From NCBI RefSeq assembly GCF_008693005.1, contig NZ_VXKE01000001.1:154838-218837 (forward strand): a stretch of DNA of 64,000 nucleotides. Direction: 5' to 3'. Position numbers and translations under genes: made by a program. How positions within the stretch are numbered: position 1 is the stretch's first letter; every line of letters starts with the position of its first letter. Origin of the DNA: Helicobacter canis. Lineage in GTDB: Bacteria; Campylobacterota; Campylobacteria; Campylobacterales; Helicobacteraceae. The notes under the pieces are model-generated. The model was not told where the DNA came from and did no database searches. It was given only the letters and a program-made list of their open reading frames with translations. Positions 8,878 to 17,024 of this stretch are shown one piece after another.

Positions 8878-9227
8878 ACTTGTGGGACAAAAAGCTTAAA
8901 GGTGCTTTGAGACTGAGTAGTGCTAAATAGCTCCCCCTCGCAAAACAATCCATCGTTACCAAGGATAATGTGCGGCTTTGGGGCGATTTTAGATTCTAGC
9001 TCTTGGAGTGCTTTCTCCTGCACGATGTCTAGCTCAGCTACGGGTAGCTCGCCACTTGCAGACCTAGAGAGATAAAACTGCGCTAGAATCCCAAACGCCA
9101 CCCCAATGACAACAAGCGCAAACACGATCTCTAACATCACAAACGCATAAGAATAGCGCGCAAAATAGGAAGAAACACGCACCCGATCAATCGCACAAGC
9201 ATTGGAGCGCACAATAAAATCTAGCAT
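8853..9227 (-). CDS. Prepilin-like protein (pseudopilin)
   Basis: A 124-aa protein whose ATG directly follows the stop of the FixH-like gene, with no clear ribosome-binding site, so translation is probably coupled. Residues about 28-47 are AFVMLEIVFALVVIGVAFGI, a prepilin-like helix with Glu+5 and Ala at the cleavage position. The leader (about 27 residues) is longer than usual. Two cysteines near the C-terminus could form a disulfide. It opens the pseudopilin trio and continues the cbb3 oxidase transcription unit, so these genes may share its promoter. Confidence 0.65.
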   Translation of the reverse strand: MLDFIVRSNACAIDRVRVSSYFARYSYAFVMLEIVFALVVIGVAFGILAQFYLSRSASGELPVAELDIVQEKALQELESKIAPKPHIILGNDGLFCEGELFSTTQSQSTFKLFVPQVCDKPKSP

Positions 9228-9983
9228 CTATTGTGGCTTTGGCATACTGAAAAACTCTTTTTCCAGCACGACAAAGAGATCCTTGCAGCAATCCTGTGCG
9301 CCTTGCTGTGCTGGATTTTGCTTGGCTGTAATTTGTAGCGAGATAATCCAGCGTCCTTCTGGCTCTATCTCAAATGATGGGCTTACAAACACCTGCTCCC
9401 TAGCGTCAAACATCATCTTTCCTATTGGAATCTGCGCGCCCTTATGCTCTGGAACACTCTTTACAAATGAGCCATCTTTAGTGTCATAAATATAAATCTC
9501 TTGGGCTTTAATATCGCCTATTTTTTGGATAAACACCTCGATACTAAGCTCCGGCAAGGTTTGGGATTTACTATCAACCTTGTCAGCAAGCAAGTAGATT
9601 GTATTAAGCGTTTTGGTAAGTAAGATGTTTGGCGAGTTATCTTCTTGCTTATCTCTATGTGGAGGGCGTAAGTATGGGGAATTTGGCTTTAGCACACTAT
9701 CTTTTGTGGGCTTGAGATTTGCCTGAATGTAAAAATCATAATGCTCTTGCAATGCACTTGTGTCTTCAAGTAGCTGATTGATCATCGTGTCTGTATCAGA
9801 ATGCTTTTGAAAAAATGGACGATCGTCATAAACCGGGTGCTTTACAGAAATATACACAGAGATACAAATCAAAATGATACCGATAAAAATCGCAAGCAAA
9901 ATGCCATAGGGCCACAAATTTCTCGGCTTTTTTTGCGTAGTATTAGAATCTTGGACAGAATTATTTGAAATATTTACTCCCAT
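9228..9983 (-). CDS. FixH-like membrane protein downstream of cbb3 oxidase
   Basis: A 251-aa protein with the N-terminal segment NLWPYGILLAIFIGIILICISVYISVKHPVYDD (residues about 22-55), the single-helix start typical of FixH-family proteins that assist cbb3 oxidase biogenesis (with CcoG/CcoI, copper delivery). The following 190 residues are extracytoplasmic and not strongly recognised. AAGGA lies 6 nt before the ATG. It lies in the ccoNOQP transcription unit after a TPM-type gene, which supports the role. The length is greater than a minimal FixH (about 150 aa). Confidence 0.6.
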   Translation of the reverse strand: MGVNISNNSVQDSNTTQKKPRNLWPYGILLAIFIGIILICISVYISVKHPVYDDRPFFQKHSDTDTMINQLLEDTSALQEHYDFYIQANLKPTKDSVLKPNSPYLRPPHRDKQEDNSPNILLTKTLNTIYLLADKVDSKSQTLPELSIEVFIQKIGDIKAQEIYIYDTKDGSFVKSVPEHKGAQIPIGKMMFDAREQVFVSPSFEIEPEGRWIISLQITAKQNPAQQGAQDCCKDLFVVLEKEFFSMPKPQ

Positions 9984-9992
9984 ATAGAATCC

Positions 9993-10643
9993 TTATGAAG
10001 AAGATTTACGAGAAAAATGCGCAAGCGCAAAAAGCCCCAGCAAAATCAGCACCATAGCATACATAATAAAACGCACAAAAGAGCGCACGCCCTGCTCGTT
10101 TGTGCTGATATTGTGCTCAAATTTTACAGCATATTGGCTAGCGATTATGTCAGCAATCTCAGCATAGCCATTGAGCAAAATCGCCGAAAGACGCTGCGGT
10201 GTAATGTCTTGCTCCTTTTCTGGGATAAGCGGTGCCATATAGTCAAAATACACAGAATCCAACACTTTTGCCCCAAGAAATGCCTGCAAATCACTACTGC
10301 TAATAAGGTCAAATTTCCGCTTTTGCACAAATAGCGAAACAACAACATAGGGCTGCTGAAGCTGCGCATAAACTATCGATTGATATTCTTTGCGCGCCTG
10401 CTTAGTTGGATATTTTGGAGGGATAGCAATATCATCAATAATATCAACATACACTCTAATGCCGGTCTTTTGAAAAATCTCTGCTGAGAGAAGTTGTATT
10501 AGCTCCTGTGTCTTTGACACAAGAACGCCGTGTGTATTGCCGATAACATAGCCATTAGGGGATCGGCTACTACTATCGGCATATAGTAATGCAGAAGCAA
10601 AACATAGCGCAATTAAAGCAAGTCTTTTTAAAAATAGCTTCAA
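9993..10643 (-). CDS. TPM-domain exported membrane protein
   Basis: A 216-aa protein starting at TTG, with AAGGA 6 nt upstream; this start gives a clean signal peptide (MKLFLKRLALIALCFASALLYA). Residues about 40-150 resemble the TPM fold (ELIQLLSAEIFQKTGIRVYVDIIDD; DLQAFLGAKVLDSVYF), a domain found in membrane-anchored photosystem-assembly and YgcG-type proteins. A C-terminal transmembrane helix (FVRFIMYAMVLILLGLFALAHF) and short basic tail anchor it. Gene order after ccoP and the DUF4006 gene matches H. pylori. Function unknown; a part in oxidase assembly is a guess from position. Confidence 0.6.
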   Translation of the reverse strand: MKLFLKRLALIALCFASALLYADSSSRSPNGYVIGNTHGVLVSKTQELIQLLSAEIFQKTGIRVYVDIIDDIAIPPKYPTKQARKEYQSIVYAQLQQPYVVVSLFVQKRKFDLISSSDLQAFLGAKVLDSVYFDYMAPLIPEKEQDITPQRLSAILLNGYAEIADIIASQYAVKFEHNISTNEQGVRSFVRFIMYAMVLILLGLFALAHFSRKSSS

Positions 10644-10652
10644 GCCATTCCT

Positions 10653-10757
10653 TCACACTAGATGTAAAAGCCCATCAGGAATAAAGGCAATCACAATAGA
10701 CACAACACCCAAAACAACTAACAACGCACCCAATAATTTTTCTGCTGCTGTAAACAT
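10653..10757 (-). CDS. 34-aa hydrophobic microprotein in the cbb3 operon
   Basis: ATG at 10755-10757 preceded by AAAGGAGAGTTTG, a strong ribosome-binding site, and closed by TGA at 10653. The product is MFTAAEKLLGALLVV then LGVVSIVIAFIPDGLLHLV: one transmembrane helix with a short polar N-terminus. It fills the gap between the DUF4006 and TPM genes exactly (11 and 9 nt from each), which argues that it is real. It may be an extra small subunit or assembly factor of the oxidase, comparable with CcoQ, CcoS or CcoM, but this is inference. Confidence 0.65.
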   Translation of the reverse strand: MFTAAEKLLGALLVVLGVVSIVIAFIPDGLLHLV

Positions 10758-10768
10758 CAAACTCTCCT

Positions 10769-10969
10769 TTATTGTGCATCTTGGAAGAAATTTTTATTTT
10801 CTACACTTTGTGCTTTAATGTCTTTGTAGTCTTTAAACTCATAGTAGTTCTGCGCGTTTGCACTTTGGACACTCACTGCCAAGAAGCCAAAGCCTATGGC
10901 AAGCACGACAACAAGCAAAACCGCCACCAAATATCCCAAAAGCCCATTTACACCAAATAGTCCATTCAT
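10769..10969 (-). CDS. DUF4006 small membrane protein
   Basis: A 66-aa protein, MNGLFGVNGLLGYLVAVLLVV..., with one transmembrane helix and a short polar tail with FKDYKDIKAQS. It matches the DUF4006 family, which in Campylobacterota sits immediately after ccoP. TAAGGAGTAAGAG precedes the ATG. Likely an accessory of the cbb3 oxidase; exact role unknown. Confidence 0.8.
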   Translation of the reverse strand: MNGLFGVNGLLGYLVAVLLVVVLAIGFGFLAVSVQSANAQNYYEFKDYKDIKAQSVENKNFFQDAQ

Positions 10970-10984
10970 CTCTTACTCCTTAAA

Positions 10985-11860
10985 TTAGTCATTCACTGCT
11001 AGAGAGCTAATATAAGCAGCTAGTGCCTCTACTTGTCTTTCGCTAAAGTTTGCATAGTTGAAAGAAGGCATCTTGCCTATAAAGCCCTTCTTACCATTTC
11101 TCAAAACCTGCTCAACAAGCACATAATCCCCATAAGTATTAAGGTTAGAAGCAAAGCCTTCTATGCCATTTGCATTACCACTCCCATCATTAGCGTGGCA
11201 AGTAGCACAAACATTTTGATAAACAGCTTTCCCAGCTTCCACATCAGCTTGTGAGTATTTAGTAGATTTGCTAGGTGAAAAAGTCTTCATAACATAGGCT
11301 GCGACCTGTCGCTTTTCATCATCACTAGTAAGCAATCCGGGAGGCATATCCCCAGCAATATAATTAAGCCCCTTGCTTCCCATCTCTATAGTGTGGATAA
11401 TGCCTTCTTCCTTGCCCCAAGCACGAAGATTTTGCGCTTGACCATTGATACCTTCAGCATTAAGTCCGTGGCATTGTGAGCACTGCACTAGGAAAATCCC
11501 CTCGCCCATATCGATCTTATCTTGTGGTGTAAGATTTTGCCACTGCTGCTCAAACTTCTCATTGCTAGCCTTGACTTCTTCATTATATTGTCCAATTTGT
11601 GAAAAGCTCTTAAGGGGATAGCCAAAAAACATATACCAGAATCCCCAAATAATGACCAAGATAAAGATTACAAGCCACCCCATAGGAATGTCGTTTTTAT
11701 ACTCCTTAATACCATCCCAATCATGCTCTGTCAGCTCACCATCATTCTCCGCTGTTTTCATCTTTTTAACATAAAAACCAACCACATAGATAGTGATCAC
11801 CAAGATCGCCACTGCACCCAATAAACCGATTACATTGACACTATCACTCAACCAATTCAT
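10985..11860 (-). CDS. ccoP: cbb3 cytochrome c oxidase subunit III (dihaem c)
   Basis: Membrane-anchored dihaem c subunit passing electrons from soluble cytochrome c to CcoO/CcoN. The 291-aa protein has an N-terminal helix (VNVIGLLGAVAILVITIYVV) and a second at about 61-78 (GWLVIFILVIIWGFWYMF), then two haem c sites, CSQCH and CATCH, each with a downstream Met ligand region (GDMPPG; GKMPSF). ATGA overlap with ccoQ shows translational coupling. Last core gene of the NOQP set. Confidence 0.96.
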   Translation of the reverse strand: MNWLSDSVNVIGLLGAVAILVITIYVVGFYVKKMKTAENDGELTEHDWDGIKEYKNDIPMGWLVIFILVIIWGFWYMFFGYPLKSFSQIGQYNEEVKASNEKFEQQWQNLTPQDKIDMGEGIFLVQCSQCHGLNAEGINGQAQNLRAWGKEEGIIHTIEMGSKGLNYIAGDMPPGLLTSDDEKRQVAAYVMKTFSPSKSTKYSQADVEAGKAVYQNVCATCHANDGSGNANGIEGFASNLNTYGDYVLVEQVLRNGKKGFIGKMPSFNYANFSERQVEALAAYISSLAVND

Positions 11861-12069
11861 CTCTGCTCCTTTTGTGTAATTCTAGGCTCTACAAGATCAT
11901 CGTGTAAGTCATCACGCACAGCTAACTCGCCATACTTCTCATAATCGCGTATTCCGTGTTTTTGCCGACTCCACATAGAAACCGCATAAGAATACAAAAA
12001 CACAATAAGAACAGCTGTTACGACAAAATACACGCCCACTCGTAGATACTCTATAGTCTCCGCGCTCAT
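11857..12069 (-). CDS. ccoQ: cbb3 oxidase subunit CcoQ (FixQ)
   Basis: A 70-aa protein with one transmembrane helix (LRVGVYFVVTAVLIVFLYSYAVSMW) and a charged cytoplasmic tail, position and topology of CcoQ, which stabilises the oxidase. It lies 10 nt after ccoO and overlaps ccoP by 4 nt. Confidence 0.9.
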   Translation of the reverse strand: MSAETIEYLRVGVYFVVTAVLIVFLYSYAVSMWSRQKHGIRDYEKYGELAVRDDLHDDLVEPRITQKEQR

Positions 12070-12079
12070 ATCAAACCAC

Positions 12080-12766
12080 CTATTTTGTTCTTCGCTCTTG
12101 TCCTAAGCTGTTAAGGTAAGCTATTAATGCCACGATCTCTTTCACTTCGCCCTTTTCCAAAGCATCTTTTATCTCTTGAGACTTCATATCATCAACGATT
12201 GCTTGGGCTTCTTGCAGGTAGATTTTTTTCGCCTCTTCAATATCTGCCCCAATAGCAACACCACCCTCAGTATTATATGGCACAGCAAACACTTTCATCT
12301 GCGTGTATGCCTCAGCATACGCTGTATTGAAGTCTGCATCCTTAGTGTAAAGATGCTTATAGGCTGGCATTATAGAAGCTGGGACAACACTTTTTGGATC
12401 TAGCATATGTTTCTCGTGCCAATCAGTCGTCCTGCTATCACCAATTCTATGAAGATCTGGTCCTGTGCGCTTAGATCCCCATAAAAATGGGCGATCATAA
12501 GCATACTCACCATTGATACTTGCCATACCATAACGATCAGTTTCAGCTTGGAATGGACGAATGAGCTGTGAGTGGCAATTGTAGCAACCCTCATTTATAT
12601 ACACCTGACGCCCTGCTGTCTCCAGCAAAGAGTAAGGCTTAAGCCCAACGATTGGGCGAGAAGACTTAGAAAAATCAGGCAAAATCTCCACAAGCCCAGC
12701 AATAGAGAACACGATCAAAAACGCTACCGTGAAAAAGAATGGATTTTTTTCCAACCAACTAAACAT
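12080..12766 (-). CDS. ccoO: cbb3 cytochrome c oxidase subunit II (monohaem c)
   Basis: Monohaem cytochrome c subunit. One N-terminal helix (FFFTVAFLIVFSIAGLVEILP) anchors it; the haem site is CYNCHSQLIRPF with the axial methionine probably in the ASIMPAYKHL segment. The WGSKRTGPDLHRIG block is typical of CcoO/FixO. 228 aa. AAGGAGGAATCT precedes the ATG; the gene starts 10 nt after ccoN. Confidence 0.96.
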   Translation of the reverse strand: MFSWLEKNPFFFTVAFLIVFSIAGLVEILPDFSKSSRPIVGLKPYSLLETAGRQVYINEGCYNCHSQLIRPFQAETDRYGMASINGEYAYDRPFLWGSKRTGPDLHRIGDSRTTDWHEKHMLDPKSVVPASIMPAYKHLYTKDADFNTAYAEAYTQMKVFAVPYNTEGGVAIGADIEEAKKIYLQEAQAIVDDMKSQEIKDALEKGEVKEIVALIAYLNSLGQERRTK

Positions 12767-12776
12767 AGATTCCTCC

Positions 12777-14243
12777 TTATGCAGCCATAGGTGAAGCAGA
12801 CTTAGGCTCGCTCTCTAGCTGTCTCGCTGCTGTTATAGTCATTACAACATTGTAGATAAACATTACAAAGCCCACTAGATACATTGTCCCGCCGATCGCT
12901 CTTATCAAGTAGTAAGGGAAAAGCACGCTCACTGTGTCGATAAATTGGTAAGCAAGGTAGCCATTTTGATCCACATCTCTCCACATCATTCCTTGTGTGA
13001 TACCAGCGATCCACATACTAGAGAAGTAGAATACGATCCCTATTGTCATAATCCAAAATTGTATATCCATAATCTTGCGTGAGTAGATCTCTCGCTTATA
13101 CATTCTAGGAAGCATATGATAAGAAGCAGCAATAATCGTGAATCCTACCCAGCCCAGCACACCATCATGCACATGCCCAACAATCCAGTCAGTAAAGTGT
13201 GCAAGAGCATTAACAGACTTGATTGATTGAATTGGACCTTCAAGTGTGGAAAGCATATAGAATGTAGCTGCCAGCATAAGGAATTTTATCAATGGTGATT
13301 CTTTAAGCTGATGCCACTGCCCACGCATAGTAAGCAGCATATTAACCGCTGTCCCCCAAGAAGGTAGAATCAAAATCACGGAAAACACCATACCAAGTGT
13401 CTGCACCCAATCAGGAACAGTGGAGTAAATAACATGGTGTCCGCCCGCCCAAATATAGATAAACATCAAACTCCAAAATGAAAATAGCGTAAGCTTATAA
13501 GAGAATATGCTCTGCCCAGATTCTTTTGGCAAGAAGTAGTAAATCACACCAATAATCCCAGAGGTGAAAACAAATGCCACAGCATTATGCCCCCACCACC
13601 ACTGGATAAGCGCGTCATTGCTACCTGCATAGAGCGAAATTGAGTGCCAGATACTTCCTGTCCCAGCGACAAAGTAAGTAGGGATAGCAAGGTTATTAAA
13701 GATAAAAAGCACGGCAATAGCAGTAAAAGTAGCGATGAAATACCACAAGGAGATATAGATCACATTTTCTCTACGCACACCCATAGAGCCAAACATACTA
13801 ACACCCCAAAGCACCCATACCACAACCACAAGCAAGTCAAGTGGCCAAGCTAGCTCTGCATACTCCTTAGACTGCGTAATCCCAGCAAACAGAGTGATAA
13901 CCGCCAAAACAAGTAGCAAAATATAAATCCAAAAATGCGCCAACCCCACAAACTTCAAAAATGGGTGTTGGTGGTAAGTGATCTTAAGCACTCTTTGCCC
14001 CAAATAATACCAAGCTGCCCAAATCCCACTTAGCGTGAAACCATAAATAATCCCATTTGTATGCAATGGTCGCAATCTACCAAAAATACCATACTCACCA
14101 GCAATATAATTTAGATCTGGAAACGCCAACTGAAACGCAAGCACCACACCAATAAGCATACCGATAAACCCAAATGCCAAGGTGGAGTATAAAAACAACT
14201 TTGCTATAGAATAGTCATATTCTAAGACCGCATCGCTCTGCAT
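12777..14243 (-). CDS. ccoN: cbb3 cytochrome c oxidase subunit I (catalytic)
   Basis: Haem-copper catalytic subunit, reducing O2 at high affinity and pumping protons in microaerobic respiration. The 488-aa protein is strongly hydrophobic (about 12 helices). RPLHTNGIIYGF carries a haem b ligand, WWWGHNAVAFVF the CuB histidine, GGHHVIYSTVPDW further CuB ligands, and FTDWIVGHVHDGVLGW the haem ligand pair. AAAAAGGAGAGAAA precedes the ATG. First gene of a leftward unit that reads on through ccoOQP and five or more downstream genes. None of the dispersed AGAATC(T/C)A motifs occur in ccoNOQP. Confidence 0.97.
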   Translation of the reverse strand: MQSDAVLEYDYSIAKLFLYSTLAFGFIGMLIGVVLAFQLAFPDLNYIAGEYGIFGRLRPLHTNGIIYGFTLSGIWAAWYYLGQRVLKITYHQHPFLKFVGLAHFWIYILLLVLAVITLFAGITQSKEYAELAWPLDLLVVVVWVLWGVSMFGSMGVRRENVIYISLWYFIATFTAIAVLFIFNNLAIPTYFVAGTGSIWHSISLYAGSNDALIQWWWGHNAVAFVFTSGIIGVIYYFLPKESGQSIFSYKLTLFSFWSLMFIYIWAGGHHVIYSTVPDWVQTLGMVFSVILILPSWGTAVNMLLTMRGQWHQLKESPLIKFLMLAATFYMLSTLEGPIQSIKSVNALAHFTDWIVGHVHDGVLGWVGFTIIAASYHMLPRMYKREIYSRKIMDIQFWIMTIGIVFYFSSMWIAGITQGMMWRDVDQNGYLAYQFIDTVSVLFPYYLIRAIGGTMYLVGFVMFIYNVVMTITAARQLESEPKSASPMAA

Positions 14244-14273
14244 TTTCTCTCCTTTTTGTAAGAAATTGGGACT

Positions 14274-14279
14274 ATTCTA
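14274..14279 (-). promoter_or_regulatory. Candidate -10 box for the cco operon
   Basis: TAGAAT on the minus strand about 30 nt before the ccoN ATG; one mismatch to TATAAT. Plausible, not proven. Confidence 0.4.
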
Positions 14280-14328
14280 GCTTATTTTTCCCTTTTGTAG
14301 TCTTAAATTTTACTTTTTGGCAGGGGAA

Positions 14329-14343
14329 TTAATCTTTGATTAA
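14329..14343. promoter_or_regulatory. Perfect inverted repeat TTAATC-TTT-GATTAA upstream of ccoN
   Basis: Six-base arms around three T, about 50 nt upstream of the candidate -10 of the cco operon and 12 nt after priA. It could bind a dimeric regulator or be the residue of a terminator. No known Helicobacter operator is matched. Confidence 0.3.
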
Positions 14344-14354
14344 CCAAAATATCC

Positions 14355-16292
14355 TTACAAAGTATCAATACAATCTATATCCACTTCTATCTCGCCAAGA
14401 TTCTCCATAGCACGCAGCATATCGCTATGTTTTTGCGCACTTAGCAAGATATGAAACCGCCATTTATCTGCTATGCGCTCAATTGCATTTGCCCCATACC
14501 CTAGCACTTCAACGCCATCTCCAGCCCGCAAGGCTTGCAAAATTGCCAGCATACTCTCCTGCGCTTTTGCCTTAGAGCGATGATCACAATGGATCATCGC
14601 AAGTCGTCTAAAAGGTGGGTAGGAAGATGAGCGATATGCAAGCTCCCATTGCAAAAACACTTCATAATCATCTAAAAACCCCTTAAGCCACTCACTCTGC
14701 AAGCTCTGTATAAATACTTTTCCACTCTCCTTGCGCCCAGCACGCCCAGCAATCTGGTGCAAAAGTGCCACACCACGCTCAAGGCTGCGAAAATCCCCGC
14801 CTTGCAGCACATAATCAATCCCCAGCACACACACAAGTGCGACATTGTGGTAATCGTGCCCCTTGCTTAACATCTGCGTGCCTACAAGAATGTCAATCTC
14901 CCCAGATTTAAACGCGCTAAGTGTGGCGGCAAGCTTATTTTGCGTGGTGATATGATCTCTGTCAAATATCGCAATGCGCGCTTGGGGGAAGATCGCTTGC
15001 AAGTCGGCGGCGACTTGCGCAGTGCCAATGCGCTTGCTTGAGAGATTTTCACCACCACACTTAGGACAAAGACTAGGCAGCACCTCTCTATAATCACAAT
15101 AATGGCAGCACAGCATATCGCGCGATAGATGCACGCTCATATTTACACTACAAAATGGGCACACAAAGCCATAGCCACACTCTAGGCATAGCAGGGATTT
15201 AAAATTCGCGCGAGTGGGGACAAATACAATCGCTTGCTTTTGCTGCTGTAACACTTCTTGCAGTAGCAAAAGCAGCCTATCGCTTAGGGAAGTAAAAGTG
15301 GATTCTAGGATAAATTCCTTTTGCGCTTGGTAGAATCCACCTTTTATACGGAAGAGATAGCCGCCATCTTTGGCGCGTTTGTAGCTTGTGAGGCTTGGCG
15401 TGGCAGAGCCTAGCACAGCCTTAATACCTGCGTGCCTACTTAGCAAAACAGCCAAATCACGCGCATTATACCTAGGGCTACTCATCGACTTATACGCATC
15501 ATCGTGCTCCTCATCGACAATAACCACCCCTATGTTTGCAAGTGGTAAAAATAGCGCACTGCGTGCGCCTGCGATGATTTTTATCTGCTGATTATGCAAA
15601 CCTTGTAGGATTTCCTTCTTTTTGCGCGGCGAAACCTTGCTATGCCAAAGTGCTACACAATCCCCAAATACCCCCTGCAATCTCGCTAGAGTTTGTGGAG
15701 TTAGGGCAATTTCTGGCATAAGAAACAGCGCAGCTTTATCTTCACACAAAGCGCACGCTATGGCGTGGAAGTAAATTTCTGTTTTCCCACTACCTGTATC
15801 GCCAAAGAGTAGGCTTAAAGGTTTAGATTCTATAAACGCATAGGCTTTTGCTTGAGTGGGGCTTAGTGCGGGGAGTTTAGAGAAGATTTGCTGCTTTTGT
15901 GCGCGATTAAGCCTAGAGCGCAAGGGTATATCATAAAATCTCAAAGCTCCACTTGATAAGGGATTTAGATTCTGTCTTAATGGCGTTGCTAGCGCAAGTG
16001 TGGGGGTGTGCGCAAATGCGAGAAAAAGCTTGTAAGACTCTGGCAGATTTGCACGATAATAGTAAGCAATAAAGCGCGCTAAAAATCGCTGCACACTTCC
16101 AAAATACCCCCGCACATCTATGATATTTTTACAAGTAAAATCTGGTGCTTGTGTTTGTGCAATCACCACGCCATCATAGATTTTTTTGCGGACTTGTATG
16201 CCTACAAGTGTGCCTACTGCAAGGGGAGTTTGCGCAGTGTAGGTAAGCAAAGGCGAGCGCACCCCAAGCGGTGCGATATGGTAAAAAGGCAT
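14355..16292 (-). CDS. priA: Primosomal replication-restart helicase
   Basis: 3'-5' DNA helicase reloading DnaB at stalled forks. The 645-aa protein has an N-terminal 3'-binding domain (VGIQVRKKIYDGVVI), Walker A LLFGDTGSGKTEIY near residue 160, the DEEHD box (VIVDEEHDDAYKS), and a zinc module with CLECGYGFVCPFC and CHYCDYREVLPSLCPKCGG. QIAGRAGR is helicase motif VI. Shorter than E. coli PriA (732 aa), as usual in Campylobacterota. The ATG shares a base with the preceding stop (TAATG), so translation is coupled to the two coiled-coil genes upstream. Confidence 0.95.
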   Translation of the reverse strand: MPFYHIAPLGVRSPLLTYTAQTPLAVGTLVGIQVRKKIYDGVVIAQTQAPDFTCKNIIDVRGYFGSVQRFLARFIAYYYRANLPESYKLFLAFAHTPTLALATPLRQNLNPLSSGALRFYDIPLRSRLNRAQKQQIFSKLPALSPTQAKAYAFIESKPLSLLFGDTGSGKTEIYFHAIACALCEDKAALFLMPEIALTPQTLARLQGVFGDCVALWHSKVSPRKKKEILQGLHNQQIKIIAGARSALFLPLANIGVVIVDEEHDDAYKSMSSPRYNARDLAVLLSRHAGIKAVLGSATPSLTSYKRAKDGGYLFRIKGGFYQAQKEFILESTFTSLSDRLLLLLQEVLQQQKQAIVFVPTRANFKSLLCLECGYGFVCPFCSVNMSVHLSRDMLCCHYCDYREVLPSLCPKCGGENLSSKRIGTAQVAADLQAIFPQARIAIFDRDHITTQNKLAATLSAFKSGEIDILVGTQMLSKGHDYHNVALVCVLGIDYVLQGGDFRSLERGVALLHQIAGRAGRKESGKVFIQSLQSEWLKGFLDDYEVFLQWELAYRSSSYPPFRRLAMIHCDHRSKAKAQESMLAILQALRAGDGVEVLGYGANAIERIADKWRFHILLSAQKHSDMLRAMENLGEIEVDIDCIDTL

Positions 16293-16702
16293 TATTCTGT
16301 GGTATCTTTTTGCGCAAGTGGGGATTCTTGCCTTTGTAGCAGTGGATCAAATAAATTGGGGGCGTGTGGCTCTTCTTGGATAAAAGTGGATTCTAGGTTT
16401 GTAGCAAGCTCATCGCTAGACTTGCTAGAATCTAATGGGCTATCATCTAGTGTGTTTTGCGCAGATGCTAGCAAGGCGTATCTTTGCATACTGAGATCAA
16501 TCCTAGAATCCACTTCTTGGATTTTAGATTCTAGCTCGCACTTTTTATGCACGACATCTAAATACGCGCGCAAAAGTGTGAGTAAATCTGTATTATTATG
16601 TGCAAAAAGCTCTCGTATCTCCGCTCCAGCTTGCTCATTGTAGCCTTTAAGCGATATGCCAAAATCTCTCCCAGAAATCCGCACTTCTAGCTGCTCACTC
16701 AT
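16292..16702 (-). CDS. Coiled-coil protein, possibly ZapA-like
   Basis: Start taken at the ATG overlapping the upstream stop (ATGAGTGA). The 136-aa product opens with MSEQLEVRISGRDFGISLKGY, then a helical stretch (ELFAHNNTDLLTLLRAYLDVVHKKCELESKIQEVDSRI split across residues 25-65). This layout, a short beta N-terminus and a long helix, resembles ZapA, the FtsZ-ring cross-linker. The C-terminal third is a low-complexity Ser/Glu-rich tail (SPLDSSKSSDEL, NLESTF) where four dispersed DNA motifs lie. ZapA identity is a weak structural guess. Confidence 0.5.
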   Translation of the reverse strand: MSEQLEVRISGRDFGISLKGYNEQAGAEIRELFAHNNTDLLTLLRAYLDVVHKKCELESKIQEVDSRIDLSMQRYALLASAQNTLDDSPLDSSKSSDELATNLESTFIQEEPHAPNLFDPLLQRQESPLAQKDTTE

Positions 16703-16946
16703 TATTGCCCCCGCTAGATTCCTGCTTGCCATCAAGCGTGGTGGAGATTTTGTTATAGAGAGATTCTACGGCGCGGTCGCGACTGCCTATCTCTTCATAA
16801 AGTGCAGAGATTTGCAAGTCTTTTTGACTAGACTCTGCGCGTAGGGTCGCTAGCTCCTTGCGTGCGGATTCTAGCTCACTTGCTAGGCTTTCATACGCGC
16901 TAAGTAGGGTTGTGATCTTTTCTTCAAGTTGAGTGATTGATGTCAT
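16695..16946 (-). CDS. Short coiled-coil protein, ZapB-like
   Basis: An 83-aa protein that is almost entirely one coiled coil: LEEKITTLLSAYESL, then ASELESARKELATLRAESSQ, then a third heptad stretch. AAGGA precedes the ATG. Size and composition resemble ZapB-type cell-division coiled coils. It opens a three-gene overlapping unit ending in priA. Function inferred only from form and pairing with the ZapA-like gene. Confidence 0.55.
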   Translation of the reverse strand: MTSITQLEEKITTLLSAYESLASELESARKELATLRAESSQKDLQISALYEEIGSRDRAVESLYNKISTTLDGKQESSGGNNE

Positions 16947-16986
16947 TGATATTCCTTAGGAAGTATGTGTCGCAAGCCACATTGGC

Positions 16987-16992
16987 TATAAT
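16987..16992 (+). promoter_or_regulatory. Probable -10 box for uvrB
   Basis: TATAAT, 32 nt before the uvrB ATG in the short divergent gap. Confidence 0.55.
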
Positions 16993-17024
16993 TGTAGCCA
17001 AATTTTCCACAAAGGCTACCGCAA

